Source: an uncultured Flavihumibacter sp.
GTDB taxonomy: Bacteria > Bacteroidota > Bacteroidia > Chitinophagales > Chitinophagaceae
DNA length: 32,755 nt
NCBI GenBank assembly: GCA_946482545.1
Contig: CAMLRX010000050.1
Coordinates: 1-32,755, forward strand
Direction: 5' to 3'
Position 1 is the first letter of the stretch. The number at the start of each line of letters is the position of its first letter. The notes below the pieces were generated by a model. That model worked only from the letters and a program-made list of their open reading frames with translations, was not told the DNA's origin and did not search any database. A program made the translations under genes and the position numbers. This document shows, piece by piece, positions 25,195-32,755 of this stretch.

Positions 25195-26118
25195 TTATTC
25201 TGAAACATTTGCCTTCCGGATGGTAAAATTCATCTTACCGGGCCATAAATATGCCCTTCTGAAAACAAGCTGTCCACGTTCATAGGCAAGAAAATTGGCG
25301 AATCCACGACCCAGTCCTACATAATTCTCTTTTACTATATAATACAAACCCCGTACCATAGGGTAACGCCGGGTGGCGATATTGGCCTGGTAGGGCTTTA
25401 CATAACCGTCGTCCAGCCTGCTTTGTATAGAGGCGACTTTTACTTTTTCAAGGAAACTCACCTGCTGGGCATCTTCTTTGTTGCCGATCCAGCTCACCCC
25501 GATAAAGCCCATAGCATTGGGCGTCTTAGACACATAATCGATCACTTCTTCACTTGTTTTGGCAGCGGTTACTTTATCTGTAAGTTTTTCACCTTTCAGG
25601 ATAGAGTCCATCGCATAACGAACATTACTTGTGGCCGAGAGTCCGTCAAATACCATCTGGTAGGGCAAGGCCGAAGTCCCTTTCAGCATATCCCTGATTT
25701 CTTCCATGGTAAACACGGAGTCTTTCGCCGCATTGTTCATGATCACAGCCAGTGCGTCGAAAGCCACCCGATCCCATACCGGCTTTATTTTGAGGGTGTC
25801 CTGGTAATATGCTTCTTCTTTTGCGCTCAGTCCGCGGGTAACAATCACCATCCGGATGCTGTCCACAAGCATATCCTTCATACAATCGGCCTCGCTTTTA
25901 TAATGCGCAATGATCTTTGCATTGGGATTGGAGGACTCATACACCCTTATCTGTGAGTCAATGATGGGTTTAAACGACTCATCCACGCTGATGTGTATGG
26001 TGCCGTTGTGAGGATCGTCACCTGTAAAATCAGCTTTCTTCTGCGGCGTGCCGCAGGCCGCGAGCAACAGGAGGAATGCTACCGCCTGCACGCTTAACAT
26101 ATAGTTTCTGCCTTTCAT
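25195..26118 (-). CDS. PstS-like substrate-binding lipoprotein
   Basis: 307 aa from ATG 26118 (MKGRNYMLSVQAV), 5 bp after the upstream stop; an ATG at 26142 would overlap that gene. A lipobox LLAAC places the acylated Cys at about residue 22. The body is a periplasmic-binding-protein fold of the phosphate-binding type: ISVDESFKPIIDSQIRVYE, VTRGLSAKEE, VAFDALAVIMN, FTMEEIRDMLKG, SKTPNAMGFIGVSWI. No Pst permease or ATPase gene is adjacent, so it may be a sensor or accessory protein rather than an importer subunit. Phosphate binding itself is inferred from the family. Confidence 0.88.
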   Translation of the reverse strand: MKGRNYMLSVQAVAFLLLLAACGTPQKKADFTGDDPHNGTIHISVDESFKPIIDSQIRVYESSNPNAKIIAHYKSEADCMKDMLVDSIRMVIVTRGLSAKEEAYYQDTLKIKPVWDRVAFDALAVIMNNAAKDSVFTMEEIRDMLKGTSALPYQMVFDGLSATSNVRYAMDSILKGEKLTDKVTAAKTSEEVIDYVSKTPNAMGFIGVSWIGNKEDAQQVSFLEKVKVASIQSRLDDGYVKPYQANIATRRYPMVRGLYYIVKENYVGLGRGFANFLAYERGQLVFRRAYLWPGKMNFTIRKANVSE

Positions 26119-26122
26119 CGTA

Positions 26123-26374
26123 TTATTCTTCAGTACCAGCATTGTCTTCTTTATAAGATTTTATCCCCCTGAAAATGCGCCATATTCCATACAAAAGGAT
26201 GAGCACAGCGAAGGGTACGACTGTTCCTTCTGGAAGAAATGACAGGTCCAGCCCCAGCTTCTCCCTAAAGAACATTGCCAATGCGCATACAATAATCACC
26301 ACCCCCATAACCGTTTCCCGTATCGTACCGAGTGACGGCCCTGTTCTTCTGCTTCGATGGTCAAATTCATTCAT
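26123..26374 (-). CDS. Small two-TM membrane protein of unknown function
   Basis: 83 aa from ATG 26374 (MNEFDHRSRRTG); a GTG at 26413 would add 13 residues. Two predicted TM helices (ETVMGVVIIVCALAMFF and VVPFAVLILLYGIWRIF) flank a short loop, with a charged C-terminal tail. Family not recognised. It is the first gene of the PstS-like/TPR operon, five bases from the next start, so it probably works at the same membrane site. Confidence 0.75.
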   Translation of the reverse strand: MNEFDHRSRRTGPSLGTIRETVMGVVIIVCALAMFFREKLGLDLSFLPEGTVVPFAVLILLYGIWRIFRGIKSYKEDNAGTEE

Positions 26375-26545
26375 TGCTACCTTTCTTTTTTTACTTATCC
26401 CCGTAAACTGCACATTTCATATCCTGGTTTACAAAGAGGGCAAGTTAGGAAATTTCATGCTGAAACCTGAACAGTGAAATCACCTACCAGACAAGTTAGA
26501 GCCTGAAAAAAAGATTTTCCATAAGTCGGGTCCTGAATTAACACC

Positions 26546-26576
26546 TTTATAGTATGCCCTCCCTGCCCTACTTTTG
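26546..26576 (+). promoter_or_regulatory. Candidate promoter of the phosphatase-hisS transcript
   Basis: TTTA (26546-26549), 19 bp spacer, TACTTTTG (26569-26576), an exact TAnnTTTG match with the expected -33/-7 spacing. It lies 60 bp upstream of the ATG at 26637. Confidence 0.55.
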
Positions 26577-26636
26577 CAAGATGAACCGGGCCGGAAGTAG
26601 GTTGCGTAAGCAGAAATTTATGAAAATAAGGGAAGC

Positions 26637-27092
26637 ATGAGAATTTTAATGGTTTGTTTGGGTAACATCTGCCGGAGTCCGCTGGCAGAAGGCGTACTGG
26701 CGCAAAAAGTGCAGGAAAGGAGCCTGAACTGGGAGATAGACAGCGCAGGAACCAATGGTTACCATACAGGAGAAGCACCACACCGGCTTTCCCAGAAAGT
26801 AGCCCGGCTGAATGGGATCGATATCAGCGCCCAGCGTTCCAGGATGTTCACAAAGGATGACCTGCAAAGTTTCGATCTGATCTATGCGATGGCCACCGAT
26901 GTGATCTTTTCCATGAAACGTATTGCCGGGAAGCATTTTGATGAAACGAAGGTGAAATTGTTACTGGACGAACTACATCCCGGGGAAAACATGGATGTTC
27001 CGGACCCCTGGTACGGCGAAGAATCCGGTTACCACGAAGTATATAAAATGATTGACGAAGCCTGCAACGCAATTGTTGAAAGGCATACATAA
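26637..27092 (+). CDS. Low-molecular-weight protein-tyrosine phosphatase
   Basis: 151 aa cytoplasmic phosphatase. The P-loop CLGNICRS (C7 nucleophile, R13) lies at the N-terminus. The general-acid motif DPWYG (D123) is near the C-terminus. All catalytic residues are present. Family members dephosphorylate tyrosine, or in some bacteria phosphoarginine. The gene lies 31 bp upstream of hisS and may be cotranscribed with it. The target cannot be told from sequence. Confidence 0.95.
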   Translation: MRILMVCLGNICRSPLAEGVLAQKVQERSLNWEIDSAGTNGYHTGEAPHRLSQKVARLNGIDISAQRSRMFTKDDLQSFDLIYAMATDVIFSMKRIAGKHFDETKVKLLLDELHPGENMDVPDPWYGEESGYHEVYKMIDEACNAIVERHT

Positions 27093-27123
27093 TAATGCCG
27101 GCTTACGCCGGGCAACCACGAAC

Positions 27124-28500
27124 ATGAAACCATCGATACCACAAGGCACCAGAGATTTTGGACCGGAAACCGTCAGAAAAAGACAATACATCTTTCAGAC
27201 CATCAGGTCCGTGTTTGAACAATACGGCTTTCAACCCCTCGAAACCCCCTCCATGGAAAACCTGGATACCCTGATGGGCAAATACGGCGAGGAAGGCGAC
27301 AAACTGATTTTTAAAATACTCAACAACGGGCTCGACAACCCTACGAAAGCAGCCCAGACACAGGAAGGGTTTTCCAAAATACTGGAGGGCAAAAGCACCA
27401 AAGTAATCACGGAACGCGCCCTCCGTTACGACCTCACCATTCCGTTCGCAAGGTATGTAGCCATGAACCACGCCCAGTTGGTAATGCCCTTCAAACGTTA
27501 CCAGATACAACCCGTATGGCGCGCCGACAGACCGCAGAAAGGAAGGTACCGTGAATTCTACCAGTGTGATGCCGATGTGGTGGGCAGTAGGTCCTTATTG
27601 AACGAAGTCGAGCTTACTCTTATCTACGCTACCGTATTCGAGCGCTTAGGTATCCCCGTTGATATCCGCATCAACAACAGGAAGATCCTTGCAGCATTGG
27701 CAGCGGCCTGCGGCGGCTCGGAACAACTTACCGATATTACCGTTGCCATCGACAAACTCGATAAGGTAGGACTGGAAAAAGTGCAGGAAGAACTGTTCAC
27801 CCGCGGACTTACGCAACAGCAGGTGGCTACCATCAGCGCCTACCTGGCCATTGATGGCAGCAATGCTGAAAAGATCAACGCATTGAAAACCTTATTGGGG
27901 AACGAGGCCCTGGCCCTTGAAGGCATCAGTGAACTGGAGTACATTCTTTCTAATATTTCCCCGCTGCTGGCTAGTGAAGAAAAAGCCGGCGTTACCATTG
28001 ATTTTACATTGGCACGCGGTCTGAATTACTACACTGGTACCATTTACGAAGTAAAAGCCAATGGGGTACAAATGGGCAGCATTGGTGGCGGTGGCCGTTA
28101 CGATGACCTGACCGGGCTATTTGGTGTACCAAATATTCCTGGTGTAGGTATTTCTTTCGGTGTTGACCGGATTTATGATGTAATGGAGGAGTTGGCGCTT
28201 TTCCCGGATTCTGTATTGGTTTCAACGGAAGTGCTCTTCTTCAACCTGGGCGATGCGGAAGTGGCCGTGGCGCTGCAACTGAGCCAACAACTCCGGCAGT
28301 CCGGCATTCGTTGTGAAATCTACCACGAACAGGCCAAGTTCAACAAGCAGTTTGGTTACGCGGAGAAAAAACAGATTCCTTACGTTGCCATCCTGGGCGA
28401 AAAAGAACGCAGCGAACAAACCGTCAACGTTAAAAATATGTTTTCGGGAGAACAGCAAACTGTCTCCTGGAGCGCTTTACAGGAATACTTCAAAAAATAA
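27124..28500 (+). CDS. hisS: Histidyl-tRNA synthetase
   Basis: 458 aa from ATG 27124 (MKPSIPQGTRDFGPE). An in-frame ATG at 27052 would overlap the phosphatase gene and lies outside the family's conserved start. It is a class II synthetase. Motif 1 region is RYDLTIPFARYVAMN; motif 2 lies at about residues 127-152 (WRADRPQKGRYREFYQCD); the histidine-specific loop is LARGLNYYTGTIYEV; motif 3 is GVGISFGVDRIYDV. An anticodon-binding domain forms the C-terminal 90 residues. It charges tRNA-His and is essential. Confidence 0.98.
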   Translation: MKPSIPQGTRDFGPETVRKRQYIFQTIRSVFEQYGFQPLETPSMENLDTLMGKYGEEGDKLIFKILNNGLDNPTKAAQTQEGFSKILEGKSTKVITERALRYDLTIPFARYVAMNHAQLVMPFKRYQIQPVWRADRPQKGRYREFYQCDADVVGSRSLLNEVELTLIYATVFERLGIPVDIRINNRKILAALAAACGGSEQLTDITVAIDKLDKVGLEKVQEELFTRGLTQQQVATISAYLAIDGSNAEKINALKTLLGNEALALEGISELEYILSNISPLLASEEKAGVTIDFTLARGLNYYTGTIYEVKANGVQMGSIGGGGRYDDLTGLFGVPNIPGVGISFGVDRIYDVMEELALFPDSVLVSTEVLFFNLGDAEVAVALQLSQQLRQSGIRCEIYHEQAKFNKQFGYAEKKQIPYVAILGEKERSEQTVNVKNMFSGEQQTVSWSALQEYFKK

Positions 28501-28529
28501 GTCGGGGCAAATTAAAAATATTTTGAATT

Positions 28530-28567
28530 ACTAATTTTTTTAGTATTTTTATACTAATCATTTTAGT
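28530..28567. promoter_or_regulatory. Tandem pair of 15 bp inverted repeats upstream of the 2H gene
   Basis: ACTAA-N5-TTAGT occurs twice, at 28530-28544 and 28553-28567, 23 bp apart. The middle half-sites also form a perfect 7 bp hairpin TTAGTAT-TTTT-ATACTAA (28540-28557). It ends 16 bp before the ATG at 28584, an operator-like position; it could alternatively contribute to a transcription stop after hisS. Confidence 0.45.
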
Positions 28568-28583
28568 AGTTAAAAATAGTTTT

Positions 28584-29189
28584 ATGGCCACCATTTATAT
28601 TCCTTACTCCATGCCGGGCCTGAACGAATACCTTCTGGTAATTGCTCCGCCTGAGCACGTACGCAACCGCATCCAGCAGATCAGGGAAGATTTCCGGTTG
28701 CTGACCGGGTATGAAACTCCGGTACGGCGTCCCCATATCACCTTACTGAAATTCCACCAGCGGGAAATGGGAGAACACCGTTTGCTGAACAAACTGAATA
28801 GTATAGCCCGGGCGCAGGCGCCTGTTAAAATGGAACTTTCGGGGTTCGGTAGTTTTCCAACCCATTCCATTTTTATCAGAGCCGATGGCGGGCACCGATA
28901 TACCGAACTGGTGAAGTCGTTCCGGGCGGCACAATCCCTGATGAAAGCCGATCCTGAGAAGGAACCTCATTTCATGATGACGCCATTCATCAATATTGCA
29001 CGGAAACTGCTGCCCCACCAATACGAAAAAGGGTGGAACGTTTACCAGCACAAGCATTTTACGTCCAGGTTTATGGCAGACAATCTGCTTCTTTTGAAGA
29101 AGCGCGATGGAGAAAGGGCTTACCAGATTGTTCAGGCGCTTAAGCTGGAACATGCGCCATTGGAAGTGAAGCAGGCGGTGTTGTTTTAG
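28584..29189 (+). CDS. 2H phosphoesterase-like (2'-5' RNA ligase family) protein
   Basis: 201 aa. The first catalytic HxT is intact (RPHITLLKF, H51/T53). The second HxT expected before IARKL reads F135-I-N137 (TPFINIARKL), so it lacks the histidine. Length and the C-terminal KHFTSRFMADNLLLLKKRDG segment otherwise fit a Bacteroidota clade of the family. Family enzymes cut or ligate 2'-5' or cyclic phosphate bonds in RNA or nucleotides; with one motif gone, activity may be lost or changed. It stands alone, with a palindrome pair upstream suggesting its own control. Confidence 0.85.
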   Translation: MATIYIPYSMPGLNEYLLVIAPPEHVRNRIQQIREDFRLLTGYETPVRRPHITLLKFHQREMGEHRLLNKLNSIARAQAPVKMELSGFGSFPTHSIFIRADGGHRYTELVKSFRAAQSLMKADPEKEPHFMMTPFINIARKLLPHQYEKGWNVYQHKHFTSRFMADNLLLLKKRDGERAYQIVQALKLEHAPLEVKQAVLF

Positions 29190-29465
29190 AAACGATTTCC
29201 CACGCGCTATGTGCGGGACGGACATGGTCTAGCTAGGGCCGTGGCAGAAAAGAAGTTCATGGCCAGCTATGATGTGCAGATGAATATATTGCTGGTATTG
29301 CGTAATGTATCTTTTGCGCGGGCGCTTCTTTGGAAGTGAGCACAACATGGCCATATAATCCGCTTCGAATGGAAACGCAATCCCATTACTTGTTCCCACA
29401 CAATTTCAGGCAATGATACTCATTGAATGGTGTCTTTAAAAAAGAGAGAAGGTATATCATAATAG

Positions 29466-29497
29466 AGAGGGTGTATCATAATTACGATACACCCTCT
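29466..29497. terminator. Strong hairpin between convergent genes
   Basis: Perfect 12 bp arms AGAGGGTGTATC/GATACACCCTCT with an 8 nt loop. The plus strand continues TGTTATTCG and the minus strand CTATTATG, so neither T-tract is strong. It lies 276 bp past the 2H gene stop and about 400 bp past the RND gene stop; a bidirectional terminator is plausible. Confidence 0.5.
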
Positions 29498-29656
29498 TGT
29501 TATTCGTGTCCCTGATAGAGACAATTTTCATTTATGCTATTCTCAGAGGCTTCATTTAATTTCTAAGACAGCCTGATTTTGTTATTCGGCTCCTTAACAG
29601 AGACAATTTTTTATGCGATTCGAAGAGCTTTGTTTTACTTTTGAGATGCCTTTATT
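29497..29656. repeat. 82 bp imperfect tandem repeat
   Basis: TTGTTATTCG recurs at 29497 and 29579, and AGAGACAATTTT at 29517 and 29599, both exactly 82 bp apart. The remainder aligns with small indels (TTTATGC-ATTC, GAG-CTT, GCCT). No open frame runs through both units. Confidence 0.6.
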
Positions 29657-29895
29657 TCAATTACGGCACCCACTTAAGATTGAAGAATCCGATTTCTTTT
29701 CGCTGCATTCATCTTAAATCTTCTTTTTCTGTTACTTGATGCAATTAAGACCTCTTCTTCATCGACAGGCATCAGCATCGAATAACTCAGTTCTGGCAAA
29801 AAACTATTTTCCTACCATGTAAGTTACACTTCAGCAACAATAGGCGGAAGCTTTTGACAACAAGGGTTTCATCCACTTCCGCCTACCATTCCCGA

Positions 29896-32755
29896 CTATA
29901 TCGTTCCGGCTTCAGGCAAATCTCCTTTTGTTTCACGCAAAGCCTTCAACTTCTTCTTACCGTAACTTATCTTGGTAATCAGCACAAACAGTACCGGCAC
30001 CACGAATATCGCGAGCGTGGTAGCGGCGATCATTCCTCCGAACACCGTCCAACCAATGGTTTTACGTGATTCTGCAGCGGCGCCGTTGGCAAAAGCCAGT
30101 GGCAGAACTCCCAGAATAAACGCAAGGGAGGTCATAACAATAGGGCGTAAACGAAGTTCAACCGCCTGGAGCGTAGCTTTCACCACCTCCATTCCACTAT
30201 CGACCCTTTCTTTTGCGAATTCAACAATCAGGATGGCGTTTTTCGCCGCTAGCCCGATCAGCGTAATCAACCCAATCTGCGCATAAATATTGTTGCTGAG
30301 GTTGGGCAACAGGGTGAGTGTGATGATAGAACCCAGTGCGCCGATGGGCACCGCAAATAATACAGAGAATGGAACCGACCAACTTTCGTACAATGCCGCC
30401 AGGAAAAGAAATACGAAAACAATAGAGATGGCAAAGATGATCGCCTGCTGGTTGCCCGCTGCGATCTCTTCCCGGCTCATTCCGGAGAACTCGTACCCAT
30501 ATCCTGCCGGAAGCGCTTCTGCTGCAACTTCTTTAAGTGCCTGGATTGCCTGCCCGCTGCTGAATCCAGGTTTCGGAGAACCGTTTATTTCGATGGCTCG
30601 GTACACATTATAATGCGACACCACAGCCGGGGCCTCTATTACTCTGGTAGTGATAAGCGAACCCAGCGGCACCATACTTCCCTGGCTGTTCCGTACATAA
30701 AACTTCTCTACGCCGGCCAGCGAACTTCTGTAAGTACTATCCGCCTGTAACATTACCCGGAAATTCCGGCCATACAGGTTAAAGTCGTTTACATAAGAGC
30801 TTCCCAAGTATGTAGACAAAGTTCCGTACACATCAGAAACGGCAACACCCAGTTTTTTGGCCTGTTCCTTATCCACTTCCACTTTATAACTGGGGGTGCG
30901 GGCGTTAAAGAAAGTATACGCCATCGCAATCTCCGGACGCTGGTTCAGTTTGGCCAGGAAGCCCTGTGCCACTTTCTCAAACTGTTGGATACTTTCTGTA
31001 CTGCTGATCTGCTGCAATTCGAACGTAAATCCTGCAGTAGCGCCTAAACCCGGAATTGCCGGAGGAGCAATTACCAACACACGCGCCTCTTTGATGTCGC
31101 TGGTTGCGGCCCTGATCTTATTCATCACATCCTGGGCGTGCATACCGGCACCTTTCCTTTCCTCCCAGGGCTTGAGATTAATAAACACAGTTCCCGCATT
31201 GGATTTATTGGAGAAACTGATGATATTCAATCCTGCCAAACCACCTGCGACTCTTACTTCCGGAATCTTCTCAACCCGTGCGATAATGTCTTTCAGCATT
31301 GCCACACTCCTAGTAGTGGAAGTAGCTTCGGGCATTTCATAGGTAACCAAAATACGTCCTTCATCTTCCGTAGGAATGAAGCCCGAAGGTTTGTTTTTGA
31401 AAAGGAAGAATAACCCAACAAACAACACCACCATCATGATTAACACATACGGCGTTGCTCTGATCCATTTTCCCACACCTCTGGTGTAGCTTCTGGTCAA
31501 ACCGCCAAACCGCCTATTGAACCAGGCAAAAAATTTATCAAGCAGGTTCTTTTTATCCCCTTCCTGTTTGGATGGCTTCAGCATGAGAATACAGAGCGCT
31601 GGCGTAAGCGATAATGCCACAAAAGCGGAGATGATCACAGACACCGCAATAGTGATCGCAAACTGCTGGTAAAGCCGCCCTACGATTCCTGGGATAAAGC
31701 CCACCGGAACGAATACCGCGGCCAGGATCAAGGCAATCGCGATTACCGGACCTGAAATTTCTTTCATTGCCTTTCTCGTAGCATCACGTGGGGAAAGCTT
31801 CTCGTGGTCTATGTTGTGCTGCACGGCTTCCACCACCACGATCGCGTCATCCACCACAATACCGATGGCCAATACAAACGCAAAGAGCGTAAGCGTATTG
31901 ATCGTAAACCCGAGGGGACCAAATAAAATGAAGGTTCCAATCAGGGAAACCGGAATCGCCAATACGGGAATGAGTGTGGCCCTCCAGCTTTGAAGGAACA
32001 GGAATACCACCACCACTACGAGTACCAACGCCTCCAGTAAGGTATGCATCACCTCATTGATGGATGCCTTTACAACGGAAACAGTTTCCAGCGGAATCAG
32101 GTAATCAATATCCCGGGGGAAAGTCTTCTTCATTTCCGTGAGCGCCTTCATGATTCCTTCATAGGTGTCCAGCGCATTTGCGCCTGGCGCCTGGTAAATA
32201 AGCAGGAAAGCTGCAGGCTTGCCGTTTGCGAAAGAATTAATGCTGTAATCGAACCTTCCCAGTTCAACCCTCGCCACATCACGGAGGTACACAATACTTC
32301 CATCGGCAGGGCGGGTACGCACAATAATATTTTCAAACTCCTCTTTTGTACTGATGCGGCTGTTTGTTAATACACTGTATTCAAACGCCTGGGTGCCTGG
32401 CTGGGGATTTCCCCCTACGGTACCACCGGCCACCTGGAGGTTCTGCTCCTGCAACGCAGCGTTCACTTCTGCCGGTGTCATGCCCAATGCGGCCATTTTC
32501 TCCGGATTCAGCCATATCCTCATCCCAAAATCATCAGCACGCGACAACACATCACCCACACCTTTCACCCGCTGAATGGCATCTTTCACATACAGGTTCA
32601 CATAGTTTCCGATAAAGTTCGCGTCTCTTGTACCATTGGGAGAATAAAACGCAAGGGCCACCATGATACTGGGATTTCTCTTGCGCACCGTAAGTCCCAA
32701 CCGCTTCACCGCATCCGGTAAAGTAGGTTCAGCCACGCTTACCCTGTTCTGCACA
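29896..32755 (-). CDS. RND multidrug efflux pump, inner-membrane subunit (5' end outside window)
   Basis: 952 aa visible; about 100 N-terminal residues of a typical 1050 aa HAE-1/AcrB-type transporter lie beyond the right edge, and the M at 32754 is internal. Proton-relay residues are intact: the Asp pair in GIVVDDAIVVVEAV (TM4) and the Lys in GLAAKNAILIVEFAKERVDSG (TM10). Porter-domain landmarks such as DDFGMRIWLNPEKMAALGMT and FNLYGRNFRVMLQAD are present. It expels hydrophobic drugs or metabolites through a tripartite system; the membrane-fusion protein would lie upstream, outside the window, and no outer-membrane channel gene follows within it. Confidence 0.97.
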   Translation of the reverse strand, partial: VQNRVSVAEPTLPDAVKRLGLTVRKRNPSIMVALAFYSPNGTRDANFIGNYVNLYVKDAIQRVKGVGDVLSRADDFGMRIWLNPEKMAALGMTPAEVNAALQEQNLQVAGGTVGGNPQPGTQAFEYSVLTNSRISTKEEFENIIVRTRPADGSIVYLRDVARVELGRFDYSINSFANGKPAAFLLIYQAPGANALDTYEGIMKALTEMKKTFPRDIDYLIPLETVSVVKASINEVMHTLLEALVLVVVVVFLFLQSWRATLIPVLAIPVSLIGTFILFGPLGFTINTLTLFAFVLAIGIVVDDAIVVVEAVQHNIDHEKLSPRDATRKAMKEISGPVIAIALILAAVFVPVGFIPGIVGRLYQQFAITIAVSVIISAFVALSLTPALCILMLKPSKQEGDKKNLLDKFFAWFNRRFGGLTRSYTRGVGKWIRATPYVLIMMVVLFVGLFFLFKNKPSGFIPTEDEGRILVTYEMPEATSTTRSVAMLKDIIARVEKIPEVRVAGGLAGLNIISFSNKSNAGTVFINLKPWEERKGAGMHAQDVMNKIRAATSDIKEARVLVIAPPAIPGLGATAGFTFELQQISSTESIQQFEKVAQGFLAKLNQRPEIAMAYTFFNARTPSYKVEVDKEQAKKLGVAVSDVYGTLSTYLGSSYVNDFNLYGRNFRVMLQADSTYRSSLAGVEKFYVRNSQGSMVPLGSLITTRVIEAPAVVSHYNVYRAIEINGSPKPGFSSGQAIQALKEVAAEALPAGYGYEFSGMSREEIAAGNQQAIIFAISIVFVFLFLAALYESWSVPFSVLFAVPIGALGSIITLTLLPNLSNNIYAQIGLITLIGLAAKNAILIVEFAKERVDSGMEVVKATLQAVELRLRPIVMTSLAFILGVLPLAFANGAAAESRKTIGWTVFGGMIAATTLAIFVVPVLFVLITKISYGKKKLKALRETKGDLPEAGTI

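Larger units (their letters stand above)
29190..29895. other. 706 bp non-coding region between convergent genes
   Basis: No supported gene. It holds a tandem pair of related 18-20 bp words (29444-29463 and 29465-29482), a strong hairpin (29466-29497), and an 82 bp imperfect tandem repeat (29497-29656). The flanks show nothing recognisable. Confidence 0.6.

Noticed and set aside
27097..27113. Small hairpin CCGGC-TTAC-GCCGG between the phosphatase gene and hisS as a terminator
   Set aside because: Only a 5 bp stem, no T-tract and a 31 bp gap; cotranscription is more likely.
29241..29339. Short plus-strand frame starting near GTGGCAGAAAAG
   Set aside because: Only about 32 codons, no recognised family, no start signal; could be a remnant but cannot be supported as a gene.

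Overview
The window looks like a chromosomal segment of a Bacteroidota bacterium, most probably a member of the Chitinophagaceae or a close relative. The clues are: TonB-dependent receptors with an N-terminal carboxypeptidase-regulatory-like domain, a complex I operon with a short NuoG, weak Shine-Dalgarno sequences, several upstream sites matching the Bacteroidota -7 promoter box (TAnnTTTG), and general protein resemblance. No rRNA, tRNA, CRISPR array or complete insertion sequence was seen.

Left part (1-9087). A GlpT-like MFS transporter runs off the left edge. It follows an MDR-family dehydrogenase that resembles the phosphonate-associated clade but has lost its structural zinc cysteines. 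A divergent XRE-cupin regulator faces them, and the shared 154 bp intergenic region carries three near-identical 15 bp boxes placed on the predicted promoters. Next come a PhoD-like phosphatase/phosphodiesterase and an outer-membrane TonB-dependent receptor, which together suggest scavenging of phosphate esters. A lone MacB/FtsX-type ABC permease lies between two repeat-rich non-coding stretches.

Centre (9118-23176). A complete 14-gene NADH:quinone oxidoreductase operon is read on the minus strand in the order nuoA-B-C-D-E-F-G-H-I-J-K-L-M-N. It has two unusual features. First, between nuoF and nuoG sits a 542 bp cassette: a GxxExxY (PD-(D/E)XK-like) gene bounded by 40 bp terminal inverted repeats with one mismatch. 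One end lies only 10 bp upstream of the nuoG start codon. Second, four other intergenic spacers (C/D, I/J, K/L, L/M) hold copies of an AT-rich palindromic repeat built on AATTTTGGATGTTGAA-like words.

Right part (23412-32755). A minus-strand operon encodes a small two-TM protein, a PstS-like lipoprotein and a TPR protein, and ends in a good intrinsic terminator. On the plus strand follow a low-molecular-weight tyrosine phosphatase, hisS, and a 2H-phosphoesterase-like protein with a degenerate second HxT motif and a striking double palindrome upstream. A 706 bp non-coding region with a strong hairpin and an 82 bp imperfect tandem repeat separates these from an RND efflux pump gene running off the right edge.

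The most interesting item is the TIR-bounded GxxExxY cassette inside the complex I operon. Next are the regulator boxes upstream of the XRE-cupin/dehydrogenase pair and the nuo spacer repeats.
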